The notes beneath the pieces were generated by a model, which saw only the letters and a program-made list of their open reading frames with translations, was not told the origin of the DNA and did not search any database. This document shows, in pieces, positions 6,241 to 11,955 of a stretch of DNA of 11,955 bases. The stretch covers positions 1 through 11,955 of the forward strand of contig JBEKTY010000206.1 in the NCBI GenBank assembly GCA_049515555.1, written 5' to 3'. How positions within the stretch are numbered: the first letter of the stretch is position 1; every line of letters starts with the position of its first letter. The position numbers and the translations under genes are program-made. This DNA comes from JBEKTY01 sp049515555 (lineage in GTDB: Bacteria > Planctomycetota > Planctomycetia > Pirellulales > Thermoguttaceae).

Positions 6241-8523
6241 TCACGGCCAATACCGGTTGTTGAGAATCGACACGATTTTCTGGGCGTCCTCGTCGCTCAG
6301 CGCGGGGGAGTAGATCAGGATTTCGGCAGCTTTGCCCTTGAAGTTCCAGCCACGGTAGTCCGGGTTGGCCCCGACCATATACCCGAGGCCGATGAACCTG
6401 GGCTGTTCGCCGGGGTCGAACTTGCGAGTGGCAACGGCCACATCGCCCTTCCACCAGCCGATGTTGTCCACCACAACCGCCACGCCACCGACGTAATCCT
6501 CTTTCGTGGTCGTAGGAATCGACACCAGACGGTTGCCGCGCCCTTCCTGGATGCGGTTGACCTGGTCCTCAGCGCGAGCGCTGTAAGCTGCGATCACCGT
6601 AATCGATTCGCGCTTCCCTTCCGGCATCCGGCAGAGCAGGCTGTTTTGAACGCCGTTAAACTGGACGACGGGGTGGCCATGCCAGGTGTTCTCGACAAGA
6701 TGCGGCTTGAACTGGTCCTGCGTTGCCGCCAGATCGAGGTTGTTGCCGCTCTGGTCGCGCCAGGCGGAAACCCGGCCTTTGTCGTCGGCAACTACTCCCT
6801 GGTCTGCTCGGTACCACGCCAGCAGGTTGGACTTGGGAAGCTCCGAATACGCAATAGGCTTCTTGCTAGGGTCGGTCTGGTCCATGTACTCCTGAAGCAG
6901 CGTCTTGCCGCTTGGAGCGATCGTCTTGGGGTCGGCGATTGCGGCGGTGCTCATATCGCCGAACTTGCCGAACCAGTACATCTCGAACCAGTTCGGAAGG
7001 CCGTCGTGATCGATATCGCCGTATTCGCTCCAGATGAAGGGCCTGGTTTCGCCGAAATCGGCCTTCCAATGGCGCTCGTACTCCGTCGAGTAGCACGTCA
7101 TCGCGTTATCTTCCCGGAACGGGCGGTTCGTGATGGGTTCGGGGTGCTCCAAAGCCAGGACGACCTTGCCGCCGCGCACGAACTCGGCGATCACGGGGCC
7201 TGCCGTAACGGGGAACTGCTTGCGATAGAACCCCGTGGGGGCCTGGTATTCGGCATTGCGCCCGGGCAGCCGGACCGTCGCCGGGCCGGTCAGGATCGTG
7301 ACCACTTCCAGCGCACCATCCAGATAAGGCCCCTGTTTGAACGGAAACACCTTAACGTCGCGCGGATACTTGCGCGAGATGAGATAGACTTTGTCGTGAT
7401 CGGGCTTGGGAGGCTCGCCGGTCTTCCACCACTTGATGAAGTAGCCGGTCAGGTCGAAGAGCGTGTACCGCGTGTTGTATGCCGGTGCGATGTTGGAGTT
7501 CTCGCCGTAGTCATTCCAGGTCACGATCTGAAGCAGCCGGGCGTCCGCTTTGCGGACCTCCTCCCAGTTGCCTACCATCCAATCGAGGCCCTTTCCGCCA
7601 TAGAGCTCGTACGGTATGTTCTCTTTCTGGAACATTCCGAGCGGAGAGGCCCACTCCGCGCCCGCTGCCCTGACGGCTTTCGCGCAGAGAGCGTCCTGCT
7701 CCTGGCCAAGCTCCTGGAATGCCCCCAACGCCTGCACATGCCTGGCCAGAATCCCAGCGGCCTGAGAGTAGGAGTCCTTCGTGACGAGACTTCTGTCGAC
7801 GCCGTGGAAGAACGCGTTCAGGCAGAAATGCCAGTAGACCGGCTGTCCAAGCTGCCTTGCCGCGTCATCGAACGCCTGGCCCATGATCTCCCAGCCTTCC
7901 GGGGACGTGCGCAACTGCTGATATTCCTTGTCCGTCTTACCGGGCATCCTCTTCACCAGATATTCGACACCCGGCCAGACTGATTGATATCCGAAAACGA
8001 GAGGCTTCCCCTCGCGGCGCGCGAGTTTTGGGCTGTTTCCATGTTTGTTGAGAAGCTCCTTGACAGAAGTGACGATGTTCCCGCCACACGTGGGGTCGAT
8101 GCAGATCGTCAGTTCAAAGGGATAATTCTTCTCTTCGGCCACTTTGAACATCGCGTCCAGGGTATTCCTGGCGTTGTTGTCACCGGCCCAGGCGTCTACG
8201 GCGAAGCCGTCGATGCCGATGCGCAGCCCGCGCCGGATTTCCAGGTCCGCGCTCTTCTCCGGGGTCAGATTCGTGCCGTATGTTACGAGATCGTAATTGC
8301 GGACGTGCCCGCCACGTTGCGCAGTGCGATTCGTGCTGTCGTGACGCATTTCTTTGGGCTCGACGGCCTTGCTGTAAGGGAGCGAGCCATTTGCGATTGG
8401 CCAGCAGCCCATATAATGGGCGAATATCTTCTTCGGTCTCGCCGGATCATTCTCAGCCGCCGAGACTGTCGAGAGCAAAGATACCGCGACGACAACGCAT
8501 ACTACGCTTCTCAGGTTCCACAT
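6241..8523 (-). CDS. Secreted GH71-like glycoside hydrolase with Ca-binding linker and LamG-type C-terminal domain
   Basis: An intact protein of 760 residues. AAGGA lies ten bases before the ATG, and residues 1-22 are a signal peptide (LRSVVCVVVAVSLLSTVSA). The GH71 domain covers ~32-460: KKIFAHYMGCWP at 31-42, GLRIGIDGFAVDAW at 99-112, PVYWHFCLNAFF at 228-239 and IVTWNDYGENS at 333-343. GH71 enzymes are alpha-1,3-glucan hydrolases; bacterial relatives are mostly untested, so the substrate is open. DIDHDGLPNWFE at 503-514 is a thrombospondin-3/dockerin-type calcium loop. Residues ~562-757 (LLAWYRADQGV, VSAWRDQSGNN, AAEILIYSPALSDEDAQKI) are a concanavalin/LamG-like sandwich, probably for sugar binding, and the protein ends NNRYWP. 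It is transcribed alone, towards the plus-strand remnants, and an 18-bp repeat lies on each side. Confidence 0.85.
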   Translation of the reverse strand: MWNLRSVVCVVVAVSLLSTVSAAENDPARPKKIFAHYMGCWPIANGSLPYSKAVEPKEMRHDSTNRTAQRGGHVRNYDLVTYGTNLTPEKSADLEIRRGLRIGIDGFAVDAWAGDNNARNTLDAMFKVAEEKNYPFELTICIDPTCGGNIVTSVKELLNKHGNSPKLARREGKPLVFGYQSVWPGVEYLVKRMPGKTDKEYQQLRTSPEGWEIMGQAFDDAARQLGQPVYWHFCLNAFFHGVDRSLVTKDSYSQAAGILARHVQALGAFQELGQEQDALCAKAVRAAGAEWASPLGMFQKENIPYELYGGKGLDWMVGNWEEVRKADARLLQIVTWNDYGENSNIAPAYNTRYTLFDLTGYFIKWWKTGEPPKPDHDKVYLISRKYPRDVKVFPFKQGPYLDGALEVVTILTGPATVRLPGRNAEYQAPTGFYRKQFPVTAGPVIAEFVRGGKVVLALEHPEPITNRPFREDNAMTCYSTEYERHWKADFGETRPFIWSEYGDIDHDGLPNWFEMYWFGKFGDMSTAAIADPKTIAPSGKTLLQEYMDQTDPSKKPIAYSELPKSNLLAWYRADQGVVADDKGRVSAWRDQSGNNLDLAATQDQFKPHLVENTWHGHPVVQFNGVQNSLLCRMPEGKRESITVIAAYSARAEDQVNRIQEGRGNRLVSIPTTTKEDYVGGVAVVVDNIGWWKGDVAVATRKFDPGEQPRFIGLGYMVGANPDYRGWNFKGKAAEILIYSPALSDEDAQKIVSILNNRYWP

Positions 8524-8560
8524 ACACTATTGTTCCTTGAACATGTTCGCGATCGGCAGC

Positions 8561-8578
8561 CGATGGCCGTTGGAGGCC
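8561..8578 (+). repeat. 18-bp direct repeat, copy 2 (upstream side of GH71 gene)
   Basis: Exact second copy of CGATGGCCGTTGGAGGCC (first copy at 6198-6215), 38 bases upstream of the GH71 start and within the sequence that follows the deaminase stub. It is not part of a recognisable insertion element. Confidence 0.75.
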
Positions 8579-8678
8579 CAGTCCACGTCGAACGGTTAGC
8601 CACGACGGCACTGTTATGAGTCTGGTTTGGCGCCCCAGGGAAGTCAAGCCAATAGGCAGTCCCGAGAGATGTTCCTTT

Positions 8679-8777
8679 GATGGACCCGGGGCCGATCTGC
8701 GACCTTTCGAGCGGTTCAATTCGGATTGATCCGTTCTGCAATGCCTTCTCAATTTCTGCTCCGATCAAAATACTCAT
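8679..8777 (-). pseudogene. N-terminal stub resembling dCTP deaminase
   Basis: From ATG 8777 the frame reads MSILIGAEIEKALQNGSI, RIEPLERSQIGPGSI and then KGTSLGTAYW. The first 33 residues match the usual start of dCTP deaminase (MSIL-x-G-x-EI, then I-x-I-(E/D)-P-x-x-x-x-Q-(I/L)-x-P-x-S), the cytoplasmic enzyme that turns dCTP into dUTP. A full enzyme is ~170-190 residues and would continue with D-L-x-L-G; here the similarity ends at about 8679 and the frame runs on to 8511 through unrelated sequence into the GH71 start. The catalytic part is absent. AAAGG upstream could serve as the ribosome site. The assignment rests on a short stretch only. Confidence 0.55.
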
Positions 8778-9003
8778 GTCAGCGAGCCTTTTTCCTTTAA
8801 CCCTTGGCTGGCGGGGTTTGGAGCCGTCCTGAGATCATCACGACGATCGACATGATCCCCATAATAGTGTCGGCACATGTCTTGCCGCATCAACGAGCCT
8901 TTTGAGCATGTTGTCGAGGCCCAGCCTTTTCAGGCCCCCCAAATCCCACGGGGTTGAAGATTGCCGTCCGGCGCACCAGACAACGGCCTACGACCAGATG
9001 CAA

Positions 9004-9024
9004 ATTCCCCGGATCAAGGGGAAT
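9004..9024. repeat. Inverted repeat, 7-bp arms with 7-base loop
   Basis: ATTCCCC GGATCAA GGGGAAT forms a perfect seven-pair stem. No T-tract follows on either strand, so it is not a standard intrinsic terminator. The role is unknown. Confidence 0.45.
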
Positions 9025-9136
9025 CGCCTCGCGAAAGGGGCGGCCCGAACGCCGGTTGACGCGGCGGTGTGCGGCGCTGAGAATGGAGCCGACGCACCTA
9101 CCAACTATCACACCCTGGACTCCATCCTGCCCGCAA

Positions 9137-9142
9137 GAGAGG
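9137..9142 (+). promoter_or_regulatory. Ribosome binding site deciding the GTG start at 9149
   Basis: GAGAGG six bases before GTG 9149. It supports this GTG rather than the earlier in-frame ATG at 8954, because the frame before 9149 shows no family similarity and the signal peptide begins here. Confidence 0.55.
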
Positions 9143-9148
9143 TTCGCC

Positions 9149-9547
9149 GTGAAAAAATCCGTGTCGCGGTACATGGTTCTCGTCTTCCTGCTTGTCCTAT
9201 CGTCCAGCGTGCCCCGGGTCCAAGCCGACGTCACGCTGCCCAATGTGCTCAGCAGCCACATGGTTTTGCAACGCGACCGGCTGCTGCCAGTCTGGGGCTG
9301 GGTCGATCCCGGCGAAGAGGTCAGCGTGAAGTTCGACGAGGCGACCGCCACGGGCAAAGCTGACGCCCAGGGCAACTGGAACTTGGTGCTCCGTGCCTTG
9401 GCGGCTGTCCAGGCCAAGGATATTGTCTCGCCCACCCAGGTCCGCTTCGGCTGGCGGAACGAGGCAAATCCGAATCTGGTCAACAAGGAGGGTCTCCCCG
9501 CCTCACCCTTCCAGACCAACGATTGGCAGGGCGGCACCAGCGAATGA
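9149..9547 (+). pseudogene. Sialate O-acetylesterase reduced to its N- and C-terminal ends (in-frame internal deletion)
   Basis: This is a 132-residue reading frame. Residues 1-26 are a signal peptide (YMVLVFLLVLSSS, cleavage near VQA). Residues 28-86 are the esterase N-terminal domain: LPNVLSSHMVLQRDRLLPVW, GWVDPGEEVSVKF and GNWNLVLRAL. From about residue 87 the sequence is the extreme C-terminus of the same family: VSPTQVRFGW, NPNLVNKEGLPASPF and DWQGGTSE. Full enzymes have about 500 residues, so roughly 370, including the GQSNM serine block and the catalytic His region, are missing, yet the frame is kept. The join is near base 9407. It cannot be an esterase; a secreted two-ended mini-protein is possible but unlikely to be selected. 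It is a paralogue of the esterase at 1-474. Confidence 0.8.
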
Positions 9548-9589
9548 TCACCAGTTGGAAAGTTGCGGTCCCGGCGAGCCGGTAAAGTT

Positions 9590-10891
9590 GTGCGTTCAAT
9601 CCGTTGGCCCATCGCGATCCTCATCACCGTAGCCGTTGCGATCGGCTACCTCGACCGGCAGACCTTGGCCTATACGAAACAGGCCATTCATCGCGATATA
9701 CACCTATCCTACGGCGACTTCGGGACCCTGGTGTCGCTGTTCTACTTCGCTTATGCCTTGATGTACGTCGGCGGCGGGCGACTGATGGACCTCCTGGGTA
9801 CGCGGAGGGGCTTTCTGCTGATTGTAGTCTGGTGGTCGGTGGCCTGTGCCGCTCATGGAGTGGCCCAAGGATTGGTCATGCTCGGAGCGGCCCGAGTGAT
9901 GCTGGGGCTGGCCCAGGGCGGAGTCTTCCCAGCCGGCGCAAAAGCCGTCGCCGAGTGGTTCCCGGCTCGCGAGCGGGCCACGGCCATGGGCATGGTCAAC
10001 GGTGGCAGCTCGATCGGCGCGGTCATTGCTCCGCCGGCCATCGCGCTGGTGCTCTGCTACGCCCGCTGGCCCTGGGTCTATTACCTCTGCGGTGCGATCG
10101 GGCTTCTCTGGACCGTCTTCTGGTTGTGGGAATATTATCCGCCGGCCAAGCACCCGCGACTTTCCGACCAAGAGCGGCGTCAGATCGATGAGGTGCTTTC
10201 GTCCGCCTCGCACCCGAAAACAAGCGTATCCTGGTGGCGGCTTCTCCGTCTGCGGGAGGTCTGGGGCATGGTGCTGGGCAAAGCCTTCTGCGACGCCGTC
10301 TGGTTCACCTACACGAACTGGCTGCCACTCTACTTCGCTGATATGCGCCACTTTGACAACGGGCAAATGGGCTCCATCACCTGGATTCCTTACGCCGCGT
10401 CGGGCGTGGGAAGTCTCGTCGGAGGCTGGTGGTCCAGCCGTCTCCTGCACCAGGGACACTCGCTTAACTTCTCGCGCAAGGCCATCTTGGGAGCATGCGC
10501 GGCCGTCATGCCCTGCATGTGCCTCGTGACGCGCGTACCGGCTACCTGGGAAATAGGGCTGTTCAGCCTCGCGTTCTTCGCTCACCTCGCGTTCTCCACG
10601 ATTGTGATTAGCTTGCCCGCCGACCTCTTCCCGCGGGGCATGGTTGGCTCCGTGGTCGGCCTGGTCGGTTTTGGCGGCTCAATGGGCGGCATGCTTTTCA
10701 ACTGGTTTGCCGGCTTCCTGATGGAACGCCTCGGTCCCACGGCCGGCTACCCCACGCTCTTTGCCATCGGCAGTGTCTTTCACCTCCTGGGATTTGGCTG
10801 GATCTTGTTGACCATTCGGAAGGTCGAGCCGATTCCGCTGGCCGAGCCGTCGTCATCCCCCGTGCTCGTATCGGTGGAGGAATCTTCATGA
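9590..10891 (+). CDS. MFS transporter, anion:cation symporter family (hexuronate/organic-anion type)
   Basis: An intact inner-membrane carrier of 433 residues (442 if the TTG at 9563 is used), the normal length for a 12-helix MFS protein. Hydrophobic segments are evenly spaced. AIGYLDRQTLA early in the protein, GGRLMDLLGTRRG in loop 2-3 (MFS motif A), and GLAQGGVFPAGAKAVAEWFP followed by RERATAMG and GAVIAPP are signatures of the anion:cation symporter family that includes ExuT-like hexuronate and galactonate carriers. The substrate is inferred as a sugar acid or similar anion, which would suit the uronate products of the PL8 enzyme, but this is not proven. The start is uncertain: neither GTG 9590 nor TTG 9563 has a well-placed ribosome site. 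Its stop overlaps the next ATG, so the two genes are translationally coupled. Confidence 0.88.
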   Translation: MRSIRWPIAILITVAVAIGYLDRQTLAYTKQAIHRDIHLSYGDFGTLVSLFYFAYALMYVGGGRLMDLLGTRRGFLLIVVWWSVACAAHGVAQGLVMLGAARVMLGLAQGGVFPAGAKAVAEWFPARERATAMGMVNGGSSIGAVIAPPAIALVLCYARWPWVYYLCGAIGLLWTVFWLWEYYPPAKHPRLSDQERRQIDEVLSSASHPKTSVSWWRLLRLREVWGMVLGKAFCDAVWFTYTNWLPLYFADMRHFDNGQMGSITWIPYAASGVGSLVGGWWSSRLLHQGHSLNFSRKAILGACAAVMPCMCLVTRVPATWEIGLFSLAFFAHLAFSTIVISLPADLFPRGMVGSVVGLVGFGGSMGGMLFNWFAGFLMERLGPTAGYPTLFAIGSVFHLLGFGWILLTIRKVEPIPLAEPSSSPVLVSVEESS

Positions 10892-11583
10892 CGCACGAAC
10901 AACACATGCTTGCCGTGCTCCGCGGCCAGCCGGTGCCTCGAATTCCGTGGGTTCCGCGTCTGGATCTCTGGTACCGGGCCCATCGCCGCGCGGGGACTTT
11001 GCCCCGGCAATACGCCGACGCTTCGTTGGTCGAAATGCTCGACGATCTCGGGTTTGCCTATCACGCGGTGATTCCCGACTTCAAGGCCCTGCGCACGCCA
11101 GACGACGAGGCCCACCGTGCCCTGGGAATCTACAACCTCTCGTGCATGCCCGTAAGGACCGTCTTTGAAGGCATCACGTACCGTATGAGCCAGGACGGTG
11201 ACCGGCAGATCGTCGAGTACGACACGCCGGCCGGCCCTCTGAGCACGGTCACGGTCTACGACGAGGCGATGCGCGCCGCAGGCGTCACGATCACGCACGT
11301 CACGAAATACGCCTTCGCCGGCCCGCAGGACTACGAACCGCTGTGTTGCCTTTTTCGCAGCGTCCGGGTTGTGCCGAACTACGAGGGCTACGCGGCGTTT
11401 GCCCGGCAGATCGGCCATCGGGGGTTCGCGACCGCGTACCTGAGTTCGGCCGCCTCTCCGATCCACTTGATCCAGCGCGAATTGATGCCCCTGGACGTGT
11501 TCTTCTACGAACTCTGCGATCGGCCCGACGAAGTGCGCCGCCAAACAGCGTCGAGAGATCCAGCACAGCATCCGCCTGGTTGA
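10888..11583 (+). pseudogene. UroD-like (uroporphyrinogen decarboxylase superfamily) protein, 3'-truncated
   Basis: ATG 10888 overlaps the carrier stop (ATGA). The start MTHEQHMLAVLRGQPVPRIP, then WVPRLDLWYRAHRRAGTLP and LGFAYHAVIPDF, fits UroD-domain proteins of the kind found next to catabolic genes; these relate to MtaA/methyltransferases rather than to the haem enzyme. The visible part covers ~218 residues of an expected 350-400. After PLDVFFYELCDRPDEVRR (about 11541) the sequence changes to QTASRDPAQHPPG and a TGA, which is antisense to the minus-strand gene beyond. The barrel is therefore incomplete and probably inactive. The substrate of such proteins is generally unknown; the coupling to a sugar-acid carrier suggests a catabolic or demethylating role, which is inference. 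Confidence 0.75.
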
Positions 11584-11878
11584 CCAATGCCCCGTCGTGC
11601 GTTTCCTCGACAAAGCCCAACTCCTTGAATTTTTTGATCTGTTTATGGAAAGTGCTCTTGGCTGCCCCTGCTGCGCCCAGTCCTTCCGTCCAGGTGTACT
11701 TGTCCATCCCGAAAGTCCGAAACAAGGTGTCCAACGTTGCCCGCTGCATCTGTGTTAAACCTTGCGCCTTGAACTCCCAGGCATCCGCAGGCACCAATAC
11801 CAGCGACCCATGCTCGTCGAAGGGCAGTTCCCTCAGGGCGATTGCGCCATACTGGGTAATCTGGTATGAATGGGGCAT
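11545..11878 (-). CDS. Possible winged-helix DNA-binding protein or domain, C-terminus cut
   Basis: From ATG 11878 the frame reads MPHSYQITQYGAIALRELPF, then GSLVLVPADAWEFKAQG, LTQMQRATLDTLFRTFGMD, GAAKSTFHKQIKKFKELGFV and EETHDG, up to AVLDLST at ~110. The stretch at 40-95 has the helix spacing of a winged helix-turn-helix (helix, turn with AAKSTFHKQI as recognition helix, then wing), as in the C-terminal domain of some replication or mobilisation proteins or in small regulators. Similarity cannot continue past about 11545, where it meets the cut UroD-like gene; the open frame goes on to 11300 antisense to that gene. Upstream in frame IPRIA precedes the ATG and a TGA lies at 11930-11932, so this may itself be the tail of a larger broken protein. 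I do not recognise a specific family. Confidence 0.45.
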
Positions 11879-11955
11879 TGCGATTCGCGGTATCTGCCGG
11901 AGGGTTTCCGGGGCGCGAGTCGCGGCAGATCAGGAAGGTCGCCATGCCCAAGAAA

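Larger units (their letters stand above)
8778..9148. other. 371-base stretch without an assignable gene
   Basis: On the minus strand one frame is open through the whole stretch to a stop at 8890 and carries RPFREAIPLDPGNLHLVVGR, faintly like the cytoplasmic end of a sugar-phosphate transferase, but it has no start of its own and continues antisense into the esterase remnant. Another minus frame ends in TGA overlapping the deaminase ATG (ATGA). A 7-bp inverted repeat lies at 9004-9024. I see no tRNA, transposase or promoter that I can support. Confidence 0.4.

Noticed and set aside
6646..7983. A 445-codon plus-strand open frame opposite the GH71 gene
   Set aside because: It is antisense to a well-supported enzyme and has no domain, signal peptide or ribosome site.
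8940..9110. Possible C-terminal piece of a WecA/MraY-like sugar-phosphate transferase on the minus strand
   Set aside because: The resemblance (GRPF..IPLDPGNLHLVVGR) is short and lacks the His-rich loop of the family; the frame has no start and continues antisense into another gene.
1..11955. CRISPR array, tRNA, rRNA, insertion sequence or integrase
   Set aside because: I saw no regularly spaced repeats, no cloverleaf or T-loop signature, and no transposase or recombinase motif on either strand.

Overview
The window looks like part of a GC-rich chromosome from a Planctomycetota-type (PVC group) bacterium, probably a metagenome contig. This is inferred from the gene families: secreted sialate O-acetylesterases, DUF1349/NHL-type propeller proteins, a PL8 lyase, a GH71-like hydrolase with a Ca-binding linker and LamG-type domain, a UroD-like protein and an anion:cation symporter MFS carrier. 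No SusC/SusD pair, rRNA, tRNA, CRISPR array or transposase gene is visible.

Layout. 1-2596 (minus): a propeller protein broken into three pieces, followed 27 bases downstream by the start of a sialate O-acetylesterase that leaves the window and has Ala where the catalytic Ser is expected. 2620-6148 (plus): an internal piece of a second, related propeller protein; an intact PL8 polysaccharide lyase; the first ~24 residues of a short-chain dehydrogenase; and the C-terminal end of what is probably a glycoside hydrolase, with an in-frame TGA. 6241-8777 (minus): an intact secreted GH71-like hydrolase preceded by a stub resembling dCTP deaminase. An 18-bp direct repeat lies on each side of the GH71 gene. 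8778-9148 holds no gene I can name. 9149-11583 (plus): a second sialate O-acetylesterase reduced to its two ends, an intact MFS carrier, and a UroD-like gene that overlaps the carrier stop by ATGA and is cut off after ~218 residues. 11545-11878 (minus): a possible winged-helix protein that runs into the cut end of the UroD-like gene.

Function. The intact genes fit secreted breakdown of acidic or acetylated polysaccharide: PL8 eliminative cleavage of uronate-containing polymers, deacetylation, uptake of organic anions (hexuronate-type carrier), and a dehydrogenase stub of the kind that handles keto-deoxy sugar acids. GH71 would add alpha-1,3-glucan cleavage. These links are inference from families and neighbours.

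The most unusual property is the number of broken genes: at least seven points where a recognisable protein stops and unrelated or distant sequence begins, plus a probable frameshift and a probable nonsense codon. This may be real decay of a redundant carbohydrate region, or misassembly among paralogues. Sequence alone cannot separate the two. I found no convincing new multi-gene system.
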